Part shown: piece by piece, positions 1 to 12,704 of the stretch
How the letters are laid out: each line of letters begins with the position of its first letter
Position numbering within the stretch: position 1 is the stretch's first letter
DNA from: Cynocephalus volans
Taxonomy: Eukaryota > Chordata > Mammalia > Dermoptera > Cynocephalidae
DNA length: 64,000 nt
Assembly (NCBI RefSeq): GCF_027409185.1
Contig: NC_084463.1
Location: 158,263,869 to 158,327,868, forward strand
Direction of reading: 5' to 3'
Position numbers and translations under genes: made by a program
The notes under the pieces: generated by a model
Database searches by the model: none
Seen by the model: the letters and a program-made list of their open reading frames with translations, nothing else
Told to the model about the DNA's origin: nothing

Positions 1-151
1 ACCTGAAAACAGAGGACATGGGTTTAGGTTGGGCCGCTGGGCATCGCTGATAGCCTGTAGTGGACGGTGCTAAGGTCACAGTTCCTGTCTTCTCAGAGCC
101 TCAGGCCACACAGATCACCCTCCCTTACTGGTGTCCACACACAGTCATTTA

Positions 152-333
152 TTTTTTTTTTATTTTTTTTATTTTTTTTAAAAGATGACCGGTAAGGGGA
201 TCTTAACCCTTGACTTGGTGTGGTCAGCACCACGCTCACCCAGTGAGCGAACCGGCCATCCGTATATGGGATCCGAACCCGGGGCCTTGGTGTTATTAGC
301 ACCGCACTCTCCCGAGTGAGCCACGGGCCGGCC
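152..333 (-). mobile_element. Dimeric tRNA-Ile-like SINE (CYN-type)
   Basis: On the minus strand two tRNA-like units in tandem end in TTACCGGTCATCTTTT and an A/T-rich tail. Flanked by a perfect 17-bp duplication CCACACACAGTCATTTA at 135-151 and 334-350. Confidence 0.88.
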
Positions 334-495
334 CCACACACAGTCATTTAGAGTGCGCCTTCCCAGCCATGAGTGGATTTGCCAGCAGCATGGGGTGGCT
401 TTGGAACCCAGGGATCTGAATCCTCATTCCAGCTTCACCAATCAGACTCTCAACCTCAGTTTTCTTTCCTCGTTGGGAAATTAGCACTAATTCCT

Positions 496-612
496 TTTCT
501 TTCTTTCTTTCTTTCTTTTTTTTTTTTGGTGGCTGGCTGGTACAGGGATCAAACCCTGGACCTTGGTGTTATCAGAACAACACTCTAACCAACTGAGCTA
601 ACTGGCCAGCCC
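496..612 (-). mobile_element. Monomeric tRNA-Ile-like SINE
   Basis: Minus-strand GGCTGGCCAGTTAGCTCAG start, box B-like GGTCCAGGGTTTGATCCC and a poly(A)/(GAAA) tail. Target duplication AGCACTAATTCCT (483-495) against AGTACTAATTCCT (613-625). Confidence 0.88.
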
Positions 613-684
613 AGTACTAATTCCTCTCCTGTGGCATGAGTTGGGAGACTCCCCTTGTATGCATAGTCCTGCCAGATTTTCAAA

Positions 685-925
685 GCATTCCATTCAACTT
701 ATTACAGCCCTCATTTACTGAAGTTACTACATGCCAGACACAGTGCTAAGCATATAATTGAATTACCTAATTTAACCATTGTACATCTCTAGGAGGAAGG
801 TCTCTCAACATCCCCATGTCACTGTGAGGTGACTGTAGCTCTAAGCAGCTGTGAGGCTCGGCCACAGTTACACAGGCGGCGAGTATGACTGGAACCCAGT
901 CCTTGCTCTCACCGAGTATGTGGAG
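685..925 (+). repeat. MIR SINE remnant
   Basis: Contains the MIR landmarks: a 'tactacatgccagacacagtgctaag' -like core and later 'cacagttacacaggcggcgag'. Old and diverged. Confidence 0.6.
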
Positions 926-938
926 CTCCAGTGGGATT

Positions 939-939
<1 letters not shown>

Positions 940-972
<33 letters not shown>

Positions 973-1046
973 GTGGCTGGGGTATCTGAACCCTTGACCT
1001 TGGTGTTATAACACTACGCTCTCCAAAGTGAGCTAACTGGCCAGCC
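940..1046 (-). mobile_element. Monomeric tRNA-Ile-like SINE with poly(A) tail
   Basis: Minus-strand tRNA-like unit followed by about 30 A. Target duplication CTCCAGTGGGATTC (926-939) against CTCCAGCGGGATTC (1047-1060). Confidence 0.88.
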
Positions 1047-1080
1047 CTCCAGCGGGATTCGTCCATCAAATAAGGAGAGA

Positions 1081-1338
1081 TAGAGAAATATCACATGTTC
1101 TCACTTATTTGTGGGAACTAAAAATAAATAAATAAATACACAAATAAACTGGGGGTGGGGGGAGGGAAGAAGACACAACAATTACAATTCCTTGAAGTCC
1201 ATACGACAAGTGAACAGAAAGGACATTGTTGGGAGGGAGGGGAGAGAGGGAGGGGGGAGGGAGGCTTCGGTAATGGGCCACAATGATCAACCATGTTGTA
1301 TATCGACAAAATAAAATAAAATTTGAAAAAAATAAATA
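1081..1338 (+). mobile_element. Truncated LINE-1 3' end
   Basis: Carries the L1 3' end: a polypurine GGGAGGG tract, GGTAATGGGCCACAATGATC, and AATAAAATAAAA at the tail. Perfect target duplication AAATAAGGAGAGA at 1068-1080 and 1339-1351. Same end as the minus-strand copy at 13341-13737. Confidence 0.85.
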
Positions 1339-2284
1339 AAATAAGGAGAGACAGGAAGAAAGGGGAGGGCTCCAGAGAAGATAAGGGAAAGAGACGGGAG
1401 CAGAGGGGCGCCGTACGAGTATGTGTGTGCATGTGTGTGTATTTGTGTCTGCACGTTTTTCTGTGTGTGTATATGGTGGTGGTGGTGGGGTTCAGCTGGA
1501 TTAGACCCTTCATGAGGGCAACAGGGAAAGTTGTGCTGGGCCTGGACACTTGCTTGGTGATAAGAAGGTCTGCAGCGAAAGCAGAGACGAGAGCCTCAGC
1601 TCCCAGCTAAGAGGAGGTCTGGCCCCATATGGGGTGTGCGAGGGCCCCCTCCCTCTCCTGGTGCAGTTCCCAAGCCCCAGCTGAGTAGGGGGGAAGGAAG
1701 GGAAACGGGAAGATCCCCCAGACTTTTCTTGGATATGGAGTCTGGCCCAGGCACTAAGGTGGGGTAAAGAGAAAGGCCAGGACGCTTAGCAAACTCCTGA
1801 CTGGGCAAAGTGAAGCCAGATTGAAGGGTGAGGGTCCAGGTCAGCTCGTCCACGGCCTTGCTGCTCTGTGATTTGGCAGGTCTCTTCCTGTGCTGGGCCT
1901 CAGGTTTCCATCTGTCCATTGAAGAGTGTGGTGGTCCCCCCAACCTACAACTGTGGCCTTCAGGGGCTGTATTGTTGGAAAAATTCCAAGGGAGAGATGT
2001 TGGGCAAGGGCTCACCAAGCCCTGGCGTTTCTTGGGGAGCTGGTCTGTGACAGAGAGACTGAAGCACTGTGAATGTGATAGATGGCCTTGGTGGTGTGTG
2101 GCTCAGGACACCTCCAGGGCTCATGGTGAACTGCCAATACGTGAGAGCAGCTCCCAGCATGGGGAGGTCAGTGTGGGACAGAATGGACAAGAAGACCGTG
2201 GCTGTCAGTGTGTGCTCATGTGCCTGGGACAGTTTGCACATGAGGAGGCATGTGTAACATCACAGTTGAAGAAGGCATTCTGGA

Positions 2285-2475
2285 GCCAGACTGTCTGGAT
2301 TTGAATCTAGGCCACACTGTTTACTGGGTGTACGATTATTGCTAGGGATACAACTTCTATATGCCTTGGTTTTCTCAACTGGAAAATGGGAATAATACCT
2401 ATTAGCTAATGGCATTAGTTAATATCTCAAGGAACTGTGGTGAGGGTTAAGGGAGTCAGTGAGCGGAAAGGGCTT
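2285..2475 (-). repeat. MIR SINE remnant
   Basis: Minus-orientation MIR pattern (TTTGAATCTAGGCCACAC through TTTTCTCAACTGGAAAATGG to GGTGAGGGTTAAG). Confidence 0.6.
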
Positions 2476-2959
2476 GGGGGGAAGAAATAATGAGCAGTTA
2501 TTGCTTAATTGGTACAGAGTTTATGTTTAGGATGACAAAAAATTTTGGCAATAGATGGAGGTAGTGGTCACACAGCATTGTGAATGAATTAATTCCACAC
2601 AATTGCATGTTTAAAAATGTTTAAAATGGCAATCTTTATGTTATATCTATTTTAACACCAAAAAAAAAAAAAAAAAAAGAATGTAAAGCGCTTAGATCAG
2701 TGTGTGTGACAGCAGCTCTCAGCATGGGGGGGACCCCGTGGGACAGAATGAGCACATGGTCAGCACTAGGTCCCCATTAACTCTTAGTATGTGTAGCAAA
2801 GAGGGCTCCCTCCTGCCTAGGAGTGTCTTCTCCTCTGATTAAAAATCTCTGATGCGACGACAATGGTAACTAATAATCATAATGTTCATTGCTGGTATTT
2901 AGAGCTCCCTGAGGGCCAGTCGCTACTAAAGTGCTTACATGCATTATTTCGTTTAATCT

Positions 2960-3048
2960 TTATTTTTTGGTGGCTGGCCGGTATGAGGATCCTAAGTCTT
3001 CACCTTGGTGTTATAACACTGTGTTCTAACGAACTCAGCTAAGCAGCC
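2960..3048 (-). mobile_element. Monomeric tRNA-Ile-like SINE inserted in a MIR
   Basis: Minus-strand tRNA-like unit. A MIR is cut here: its left part ends at 2959 and its right part resumes at about 3262. Confidence 0.75.
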
Positions 3049-3061
3049 AGAACGTTGTTTC

Positions 3062-3257
3062 TTTTATTTATTTATTTATTTAATTTAATTTAATTTTTTT
3101 TTAAAAGATGACCGGTAAGGGGATCTTAACCCTTGGCTTGGTGTTGTCAGCACCACGCTCAGCCAGTGAGCTAACCGGCTGTCCCTCTATGGGATCCGAA
3201 CCCATGGCCTTGGTGTTATCAGCACCTCACTCTCCCGAGTGAGCCACGGGCTGGCCC
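3062..3257 (-). mobile_element. Dimeric tRNA-Ile-like SINE
   Basis: Minus-strand dimer ending in TCATCTTTTAAAAAAAA with a TAAA-rich tail. Imperfect target duplication AGAACGTTGTTTC (3049-3061) against AGACCCTTGTTTC (3258-3270). Confidence 0.82.
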
Positions 3258-3261
3258 CAGA

Positions 3262-3410
3262 CCCTTGTTTCATTTGATCTTAACAGGAACCTATGACCTA
3301 GGGGTTGCCGGTATCTCCATTTTACAGATGAGGAAAATGAGGCTGGGAAAAGCCAGAGAACTTGTACAAGATCACACAAGTTAGGTAGGAATCAGGATTT
3401 GAACCCAAGC
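3262..3410 (+). repeat. Right part of MIR split by two SINEs
   Basis: Continues the MIR begun at about 2890: CATTTTACAGATGAGGAAAA, GATCACACAAG and GATTTGAACCCAAGCAG. Confidence 0.65.
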
Positions 3411-3510
3411 AGTGTGTGCCAACAAAACTTCATTTGCAAAAACTGATGGTTAACCTGGAGGCTGTAGTTTGCCAATTTAAATTTTAAAAATATTACATTA
3501 AAATGTGATT

Positions 3511-3604
3511 TTTTTTTTTTTGGTGGCTGGCCCGTACGGGGATCTGAGCCTTTGATCTTGGTGTTACAAGGCTGTGCTCTAGCCAACTGAGTCAACTGGC
3601 CAGC
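3511..3604 (-). mobile_element. Monomeric tRNA-Ile-like SINE
   Basis: Minus-strand GGCTGGCCAGTTGACTCAG start and GATCCCCGTACGGGCCAG end with a short A tail. No clean target duplication seen. Confidence 0.8.
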
Positions 3605-5150
3605 CAAATTTATCTTGATTACTGAGTTTTATTGCACCTCCTCCCTTAGCCAAAGTCAGACGCTAGGCTGGAGGCTGGGATCAGGCAGGGGCTTTCTCCA
3701 GTGATCCCAGTGAGGTCACTGGTGCATACCACCCTTGAGAATGTGCCCACACAGCTCTTGTCCCTTTGGTCTTCTGAACTCAGTGCAGTTTAATGCTCAT
3801 TGCACAAAGGGAGGAGCTGAAGCCCAGAGGAAAAAGGGTAGAAGGCGTCATCCAGCCCAAGGTCTCCTGGCTCCTAAACTGGGTACTGCCCTTCACCCTC
3901 CACCCCCCAGGGGCTTTGGAGCAGCTGTGTAGCCCTGGGCCCTGGGCAATGACCTGCAAAGGCTGAGTCAGACAAGAGGAGCTCGCTGGCCTGAGAGGCT
4001 GCACCTCCCCAGCTGCTGCGTCCTCCCAGCTGCCTGGGTATGGGGCCACCTCCACAGCTTGGCTCCTAATACCACAATAGGCTAGGACAAGGGTGATGCC
4101 AGTCAGGCACTTGCCTCGGGTGCAGAATTTAAGGGTGCCCCATAACTCAGTAATTAAGAAAATATTTTAATGCAATATTTAAAAAAATGGAAATTAATCC
4201 AAAAAATCTACGATGAGCACAAGGTTAAACAAAGACAGCATCCAGCCCCGTCCTTGCGCGGCCCTGTCTCGCTTGCCTCACCCTAATCCTGGCCCTTATT
4301 CCAATGAAACTTTATTTACAAAACAGCCAGCCAGCCTGTGGGGTGTAGTTTGCTACTTGATTAAAAAGACTATTACATTACAATATTATTGGTCTTGATC
4401 AGTCAGTTTTTTGTGTGCCCCCTCTTAAATTTTGTTCTGAGGCAAGCCTCACTTAACACACCTTAATCCTGGAGTTGTGGACCATAGCTCTGGGTTTGTT
4501 TTTTTTGTTTGTTTTGTTTTTGTTTTTTTTTTTTGGTGGCTGACCAGCATGGGTATAGCCCTGGGTTTGAAGCTCCATGCTGTCCCTTCCTAGCCATGTG
4601 ACAATCAGCAATCACTTAACCATTCATTCCCCCACTGCCCCTCAGCCCCCAGCCGATGGGGATAATAGCATTCAAAATGTCTGGCACTGGGACAGACACT
4701 CGGTTTAGGGTCTCTGTTGCTATTCCTGATCCTTATCCCAGCTACTTCTCACCATGCCTCTTCCCCTCCAGACCCTAAGCACAGCCCCTTTCTGGCCCAG
4801 TTTGCTCATTTGGAAGTTGGACTCGCCTGGTGTCTCGGGAGGATTAATGGGGTCCTGAAACCAACATCTCAAGATGCTGAACGGAAAGGACCCCAGTCCT
4901 GAAGAAAGGCTGGAGGCCCACTTAGGTTCTCCCACTAGGGGCTGGAATGACAGCTCAGGATGGGAACGTGGATCTCTGCCCATCACTAGCTCTTGCCAGA
5001 GGAGAGCTATAACTGTGACGAATTTAAAAAATGCACCAGAACAGGGGGACCTGTGGGAAGAAGTAACCCAAGGGGTCCTTGGAGACGAGAAGGCTGGCAG
5101 TCCCTTGCCTTGATGGATGGAAATTCCTTCCGACTTTCCCATTTAATAGT
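3605..5150. other. Intergenic stretch without a recognised gene
   Basis: Unique sequence except for the truncated SINE near 4.5 kb. Short open frames show no family motifs. Confidence 0.5.
4499..4555 (-). mobile_element. 5'-truncated tRNA-like SINE tail
   Basis: Only the last about 20 nt of the unit plus an A/CAAAA tail. Real insertion shown by duplication TAGCTCTGGGTTTG (4485-4498) against TAGCCCTGGGTTTG (4556-4569). Confidence 0.7.
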
Positions 5151-5370
5151 CATATTGAGAACCACTATAATTAATACGTCCTGCATTCCAGGCACTTTAT
5201 GTACAAGATTATTCCCTTGAATCTGTAGGACACCCCAATGGGCACCCCAATGGGGGGTTCTTATCTCTATATTACAGATGAGGACACTGAGGCTCAGGGG
5301 GCTAAGTGGCTTTCTGACGGTCCCACAGGAAGGGGTGGAGTTGGGATTCTGACCTCAGTCTGTGGACTCC
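5150..5370 (+). repeat. MIR SINE remnant
   Basis: Shows GCACTTTATGTACA, ATTACAGATGAGGACACTGAGGC and a following clotted MIR end. Confidence 0.6.
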
Positions 5371-6229
5371 AAGGCCTGTGGGTTCTTTCCACTTGGAAAC
5401 CCTCTATGCCCCACCTAGGCGCTGTGAGGGCTGAGACTTCCCATCTGGAAGAGCTGGTGGGAAAGAGAAGGGGCAGAGGTTCTGGGCAACTGGAGCCTGA
5501 TTCTTAACACCCCCTGACCCTTCTGTCCCCTGTGGTACAGCCCAAGAACAGACCCGTCAATGACTGCGTTTCCAAAGTCAGAAGCCCCAAACCCTCTCTT
5601 GGACGGTGAAAGAGTGCAGGAGAAGGTTCCTGGAGACGTGCTCTAGTCCCTGCTGTGTGACCTTGGTCAAGTCTCCTTCACTCTCGATTGGGGACAGTCT
5701 TCTACCTGTTCAAGGTACTGTGGGATCAGCAAGATGGTGGTAGTGAAAAAACCTGATTTCTTGTGATTATGGCTGATTCTCCTGGGGAGACTAGTCCTGG
5801 GCTGAGAGTTAGTGTGCCAGGGTTCAGCGGTGGTTCCAGAGTTCCTACAAAGGAGGGGCTTAGGGTCAGCCATCTGGTTGAAAGGGGGGCTTGCAGCTAC
5901 CTTTGCAGAGCACATTCTGTGGAAACATCCACGGGGGTGTGCGAGTTGGCCAGTGGGGATTGCAGTGGGTGGGGAGAAGGCTCTCCAAGGCAGTCCTTGG
6001 CTCTGCCTCTGCCTGGCTTCAAGCTCTCATCTTGCTGTGTGACCTTGGGCAAGTCACCATCCTGACCTGGTAGCCCTTCCGGGGGATGGGGATGACCTCC
6101 TAGGATGAGTGTTTGTGTGTGAGAGTGTGTGCACTGCCGAGTGACACTAGGGGTATAGGAAGGGGGCAGGGAAGAGGGGGGGTGCTTTTCTGCCTAGAAC
6201 TGTGGCCTCCTGATGAAGGCTGTAGGGAA

Positions 6230-6480
6230 CCTTTAATAATTTTACTAATATTGTCATAGCAACTGATATTTACTGACTGCTTACTACATACCAGACATAG
6301 CTCTAAGCATTATATACATGATTTAATTTACCTGTTCCTTGTGAAGTAGGTTCTTTTTTTATCCCCAATTTGTAAAAGGGGCAACTGAGAGAAATTTCAA
6401 GACCTTAAGGACCTTATAGCTCATCAGCGCTGCAAGCAGGATTTGGACTCAGGAAGCCTGTTTCTGAGACTGACGTCTTA
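6230..6480 (+). repeat. MIR SINE remnant
   Basis: Shows CTTACTACATACCAGACATAG, then a 'gcaactgagagaaatttcaagacc'-like stretch and GGATTTGGACTCAGG. Confidence 0.6.
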
Positions 6481-6644
6481 TCCGCTACTCAAAATTGGTC
6501 TTGAGGGGATAGGCGGGTTCATCAATCCCCTTCCTCACCTCAACTAGCTTGGCCAAACCCTAGTTTGAATCAGTCAGCAGTGAGGACTCAGTCCGTCCTT
6601 TAGCATCCGGCCTGTGTGTGTGCAACAGTGTCTGCCATCTATCT

Positions 6645-6775
6645 GTGTCACGTATGATGACAGCACTGCGGCAGGGTATGGGCTGTGTCTGCTTCATGCA
6701 CTGCTTCATCCCAGGGCTTGGCACATAGTAGTTGCTCAATAAATATTTGTGGCATAAATATATGAATGTGTACGT
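6645..6775 (+). repeat. LINE-2 3' end
   Basis: Shows GGGCTTGGCACATAGTAGTT and GCTCAATAAATATTTG followed by a TGAATG end, the typical L2 terminus. Confidence 0.65.
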
Positions 6776-6779
6776 GGGT

Positions 6780-9640
6780 TTGTCCTACTTGACTTCAGAC
6801 CCTGGAGCATGAGGATGAGCCTGAGGGCGTCAGGACAGGCTCCAGAGCATGGCCCACAGGCCCCTCTACCTCCTCCAACTCCCAAATCCCCTCATCTGCC
6901 AGGCCCCTGATGTCTGGGTGAGGCCCTGCCTGGCTTGAAAACACAGGAGAAAAACAGCCAAGAGCATCCTCATCGTACCATGGACCAAGGAAACCCTGTC
7001 TCACCAGGCTGCAGGGAAGCTAAGTGAGTTGACAGGAAGGGCACGGGTGTGTGATGGCGCCTGTCATTGTGAGGGAAGGAAAATGTCAGCTTGGGCTCAA
7101 AGGGTTAAGGGATGAGGTCAGAGCCTCTAATGCATCAGACCAGACTGTTGACCGCCTGCGCCCCGGACCAATCCCCAGGGGCTGGGGATCTGGCTGGTGA
7201 GAGGAAGGTGGAGGGGAGAGAGCCCTGGGGGAGGCGGTGAGAGGGAGCTGGGGAGAGGGATTCCTGAGCACTAGGCTTTCTTGAATCTTACCAGTGGTCA
7301 AGGAGTGTAGAAGGGGAGGCAGAGAGGGAGGGTGCTGGGGAAGAGGTTTAGAAGGGAGAAGAGCAGCCATTTTGTGATTCTGGGCCTGGAAGCTGGCAGA
7401 GCCTGGGACGATGTGAGAAGGAGGTACGTGGAGTGGCTGTGGCGGGGCACCTGGGATCTCATCACGCAGCAAGGAGGGTGCGCCTTCTGGCCAGGTCTCC
7501 TGACGGGTCCCTTTTGCTGGGACCCTAACCCAGAAGCCAGTCTGTCTGAGGTAGCTCTCTCCCCCTGGCATAACTTTTCTCTGAAGGTAGCTCCTGACCC
7601 GTTACAGATGCTCAAAACTTCCACCTCTGATGCCCAGCCTTGGGAATGAGGTAGTAAACAGGTCGAATTAATCACCTTTTCAGGCTCAACAGTCACCAGT
7701 AGGAGTGCCAGCTAGCCCTGTGGAGGGTAGCAGCCATCAGTTAAATGCTACAGCAATGCTCTGCTGAGCCGGAAGAGGAACGTCAGCCCTGGAACCACCA
7801 CCAGATTCGCTCACCTGTGATGGACCTTAACCAGTTGCCCAACTTTAGCCGAACCATGCCAGAGCCTGTCCCTTCGCAGGCCAGTCCCTACACCTTCCTC
7901 TGCCAGTGTGGCATCAGAGGTGTTGGGGCCCCATTCTCCTCTCCGCATGCCCCCTGCTCCTTGCTCCTTGCACTCCCTTCCTCATTTCCTTCTTTCCTCT
8001 CCCTCCCTCCCCCATCCTTCTAAGCATCACCATGGTACCACAGCAGAGCAGAAAGCCAGCGATTCACCCCCCTCTCCCCAGCCGCCTGCCAGGGAACCCA
8101 GGCTCCTGCCTCACAGGGCTTGCCGTGCCCCCTGCCCCCCCATCATCCTGCTCACCAAGGTGGCAGCTCAGCATTGTGCTGAGGGTGAGAAGAATGGGGT
8201 CCAAGACCCAACTGGACCCATAAATATTCCTTCTGTGACCATGAGCCTGTCCCTTCCTCTTTCTCAGCCTCAGTCTCTCCATCTGCACAATGGGAAAGTT
8301 CCTTTCTAGGTCTGACATGACCTCTGCCTAGCCCCTTCTGGACACTTTGGACTCCCCTTTGCACTTCAGGATCCAGTCCTCAATCTCCAACCACCAGTCT
8401 GTGAGCCAAGAGTGACATCTTCAGCAGCCCCATTTCACTATCTCCTCCTCTTTCATATCTCAGCAGCGATCACAGCTTGCCTGGTGGCTGAGGTCAGGGG
8501 AGAACTCTCATCTGACAGTTCAGTGAGCAGCTGATTACCCAGGGACAGGAGACTGTCCAGCTGCTGGAGATGGCCTGGCTCCTTCCTTCCAGTTGGGCAG
8601 GAGGCCCTGGGTCAGTCCGCGTGGAGCTGCAGGTGTGTTTTGTGGGAAGAGGTGAACACTTACTTCTCCATTGGCACCGATAACCCCCAAGCTGCACATA
8701 TCTGAATGATCTAAGAAAGCTGACTATCCCGTTTCCAGCAGCTGCCCAGGCACTATCAACTCTGCAAGAATCAAAGCTCTTGGCCCCCAGCCCATCCCCT
8801 CATCGTGGAGTCTGGGGGCACTGGGATGGGCACCTGCCACGGATGCCCATTAGTATCCATCCGTTACCTGCACAGAGGACTGAAACCTGCCCTGCAGGTA
8901 CCTGAGATACAAGAAACAAAGGAGGGCCCTCTGGGCCCCTGCACATGTCAGGGCCACATTCCCTGGCTAGTGTAGTCATCCATGTGCCCATTTGTCCCCA
9001 GAGAGCCCTGGGGCCCTTTGCCTACTCTCCTGCTGGCTTCTGGCCCAACACCCACCTGGCATCCAGCTTGTCCATCGGGCCAGCAGCCTGGTTCAGTCCA
9101 TCTTGGGGGAGCTGGAGGTGGATGGGGGTGGTGGGATTCAGGGTGCCCTGAGGGAGGAGAGGAGGAGGTTCTGGGACTGGCGCTGTAATTAAAGGGGGGG
9201 GTCAACCTCCCATAGGATGCTGGTGGCAAGGGCTGCCTCTTGGTCCCCTGCCCTTCCCACACTGTCGTTAGGATTCTGGGGGATCTGCCTCCTTCAAGGA
9301 AGCCTAATCTCTTCCAGTTTCCTAAGGGGGTCTCCATCTCTTCCACCAGCTAAAGCCCAGAAAAACATAAGATATATCCACTCAAAGCCAGGAGATGGGG
9401 TGTTTGGAGTAGCCAATGTCCAATCCTACAGAGCCCCCTTGGCTTCTAGACCCCTCCCTGACTTCCTCTTTCGGGGGTCCATTTTTGTCTCATCCTGGTC
9501 CCTGCCCTACCCCGAGGACTCTGCTTCTCTTGCTCCCACCTTGTTGAAGTCCCTCCCAAACCCTCCCAAATGTACTCACCATGGGCTGGAGAGGGATCTG
9601 TAGGGTCTTCAGCCCCACTGTCTCCCCGGGGGGCTGGCGG
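6780..9640. other. Intergenic stretch, no gene recognised
   Basis: Moderately GC-rich unique sequence without family-like frames, splice-consistent exons or clear repeats. Pro/Ser-rich frames reflect base composition. Confidence 0.5.
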
Positions 9641-10015
9641 CGTCTCTAGGGACCCAAACACCTGGCTCCCCGGGGGGAGCTGCGCCCTGTGCTGGCAGCG
9701 GGAGAGGCACAGCCAGTGATTGGCATGTCCCACCCCCTGGCACGCCAGCCTGGGGGGGGGGGGAGGAAGGAAAGGAAAGAGAGGGAGGGAGGAAAGGAAG
9801 GGAGGGGGAGCTGGAGGGAAGCCTCAGGCAGCGTCTGGGGTTGGACTAGGTCCTGGAGTGTGCCCCCCTCCTCAACCAGGGAGCCCAATTTGAGCCCCAA
9901 GAGGGAGGAGGCGGGACATGAGAAAGGAGAGCCCAGGAAGGCTAAATGTCCAGGACAGGAGAGAAGGCGGATACAGGGAGACAAACACCCACACCCACTG
10001 CACACAGACTCGGCA

Positions 10016-10017
<2 letters not shown>

Positions 10018-10089
<72 letters not shown>
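10018..10089. repeat. (CA)n microsatellite
   Basis: About 36 uninterrupted CA units. It generates long false His-Thr and Val-Cys frames on both strands. Confidence 0.97.
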
Positions 10090-10092
<3 letters not shown>

Positions 10093-11889
10093 CATAAAGG
10101 CACACTGTTTCCCCAGCTCCTTCCCCCACCCAACCTTAGAGCCCCCAACCCGTGTGCACCATGCCCCAACACACATGCCCCGGTATTCACATGCCTGCTT
10201 CTCTCGCACACACGCCCTCCCCCCTGCACATGCCCACGCGCCCACCCACCCAGCCACACACCCTGCTCTTCCTCCCTGCTGTGAGGGAGCTAGATTCCTT
10301 CTGTTTGGAAATGACACATTGGGCCTCACGTGAGAGGCTCGAACTTGGAACAGACCCAGAGGGCTGGTGCGCCCTCCCTGGGGGCTGAACGGACGTGCCT
10401 GCGTGCTGGGCTGTGTGGTCTAGCATCTGTCTGTGCCTGCATAGCCCGGTGTGAGGGTGATGGGTGTCTGGTTTGTGGGGATGAGTGAGGGGCTGTGTGC
10501 CTGCTCAATGTGCTGCCAAGTGCCCTGCGTGTGTGTGCCCCTGTGTACCCATGTTGCCATGCAGCCTGTGTAAATGCAGGTGTGACCCTGTCAGTCTGGA
10601 GGCAGGACGCATGTGTATGTGTGTCTGTATTCGGTGTGTCTGTGCGTTGCCCAACCGTGGAACTTGCTAATTCTGACAAGTGAGGCAGCCTCTACCTCCC
10701 TGCCTGCTCCACCCCCAGCTTCCGCTTGGAAGACAGACAGACAGGCAGACAGACAGCTCTCCTCCCAGTTTGTCAAACTCTGTCTCCCCTGACTCCTACT
10801 CAGGGCTCACAGGTGTGTACCTGGGAGATGAGGAGCCCTTTCTCCCCACCTCCCTCAGCCATACTGCTTGGTCAAACCCCCAGGCTGGTTTGCATTTCTG
10901 TGCTGAGTTTCCCCAGAGATTGAACCCCTGGGGGGTCCTTTGCCATAGAGACCTGGGTCCTGCATGCTCTCATCTGGCCCTAGAGACCTCCCAGGGAGCT
11001 GACCATGGGGGGAGAATTGGGGAGGCCACAGGGACTGGCTGGGGCTGCTGTGTTCTTTATGCCACTGGACTGTGCTGAAGCCCTGGGGTGGGAGGTGGAA
11101 AGAAATGGGATCCAATTATTCCCATTATGTAGATGAGGAAGCTGAAGAGCAGAGGTGTGATTAGTAGGGATGGGCAAGTGTCTGGACTCAGTTCCTTGGC
11201 TCTAAGTCCAGGTCTCTGGAGTCTGGGGCAGGGGCTTTGTTGCCTGCTCCGCTCATTTCTCCTGCCCATTTTCCCACCAACACCCTCCCCAACCCCCGCC
11301 ATCACGCTGATGCCTGAGGGTAGCCTGGGGCTTCCTCACCCAGGCTTCCAGTTGCCAATGGAGACAAGTGGAGCAGAGACTGGAGTCCCTGGGGCTTGGC
11401 CAGCAGCCATCAGGTGCCCGTGGTGGGCACACGTGGCAGGTACATGTGGGGGGCATTTCTGCTTCTCAAAGCAAGCAGAGCCTCGAGCAAGCACCCAGTT
11501 CCTCTCCCTTCTGAAATCGGGCGAACGCCAGCTTGGAGAGAAATCTGAGCACTCTGCACCGTAGGGTCACCCTGCAGGTCAGGGTTGGGTCATAACTCGA
11601 CCAGTCCCTGCCCGTGGGCGCGGATTCGGGCCGCCCCCTGCTGGACTGTCATGGGTTTGCGGCTGAGGCTCGTGCGCGCGGTGGGGCAGCGTGTACTTGT
11701 GCGCGTACACGTGGCTGACTGTGGGGGTGTCAGGCCTCCACGCTCAACATGCATTTCCGAGTCTGAATCAGGCTCCCTCCTTGCCCCCTCCCCCCAATCT
11801 CCTTGGTCTCCCTTTTCTCTTCTCCCACCGCCTCTGCACACGTCCCTTTAGAAATAAAAACACTTATTTTGTGAGCGGCAGAGGAGGGT

Positions 11890-12540
11890 GTCCAGCTTTC
11901 CCCCTGCCTCCTCCCGAGCGCCCCCTCTGTCCCACGCGGCTTCCTTCTTAAGTCCGTTCAGCCGCGGAGGCAGGGGGGTGACGCCCCCCGACTGTAATAC
12001 TTTTCTTGCTTCCCTGCCTATTCTTGGCTAGGCCCCCTTACCAGATGGGGAAACTGAGGCAGAAGGGGAGAAGGGAGGTAGGACCGGGAGAAGCGCTCCC
12101 TCCCGGCTCGCTCACCACCCCCGCACCCGAGCCTGATTTAGCCGCAGGGAGGCTGGGAACATTGTCTTTATTTTAAGCCGCCGAGTGCGGCACGAACGCG
12201 GCTGCTCGCGACAAAGGGCTTAGCCAAGCGGCTGCAGGCGGTGCACGTGGGGGCCCGGCCCCGCCCCCGCACGACCCCTGGCCACCCTCGGGCGGCGGGG
12301 CCTGACCCTCCGCAGCTCTCCCTCCTCTCTGGCCGAGTGCGACGGGGGCTGGCGCTGGACTCCTGAGTCTGGGCTCCTGCCGGTTGCTATTTTTGGTCGC
12401 CTGGCCGAGAATACACTCCTCCAGGCCACCGAGGGAATGCGGAGTAGCCCTTGTGTGGCTTGGCCTCGATCTCAGACCCCTCACCGTGGAGGAGCAGAGA
12501 GGCTGCCCAGGGTGCAAATCCAGCTCGGCCTTTTTGTAGC
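11890..12540. promoter_or_regulatory. CpG-rich block, possible CHRM1 upstream region
   Basis: Dense CpG and GC-rich sequence with many GGGGCGG/CCCCGCCC-like strings around 12240-12310, in contrast with the flanks. No open frame resembles a known protein. In mammals CHRM1 lies next to SLC22A6 in the same orientation, so a promoter of that gene is plausible. The link is inference from gene order. Confidence 0.4.
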
Positions 12541-12640
12541 TGAACCGCGCTGAGCAAGTCAGTGCCCCTCTTTTCTCAGCCTCAGTTTCTTCATCAATGA
12601 CATGGGGGGTAGAAATACCTCCCTAAAAAGGTTGTGTGAC
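12530..12640 (-). repeat. MIR remnant
   Basis: Minus-orientation MIR core with CTGAGCAAGTCAGTGCCCC and TCAGCCTCAGTTTCTTCATC. Confidence 0.5.
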
Positions 12641-12704
12641 GGGTTAGTTGGGCTTGCGTTAAACGTGGCACGTGTCGCTGCCAAAAAGCAAAAGGCATTA
12701 TTTT

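Noticed and set aside
1-9600. CHRM1 coding exon
   Set aside because: Expected nearby by gene order, but no frame of about 460 codons or receptor motif exists; it must lie outside the window.
9646-10329. Long overlapping open frames on both strands
   Set aside because: They are produced by the (CA)n repeat and GC-rich flanks; no family resemblance or splice logic.
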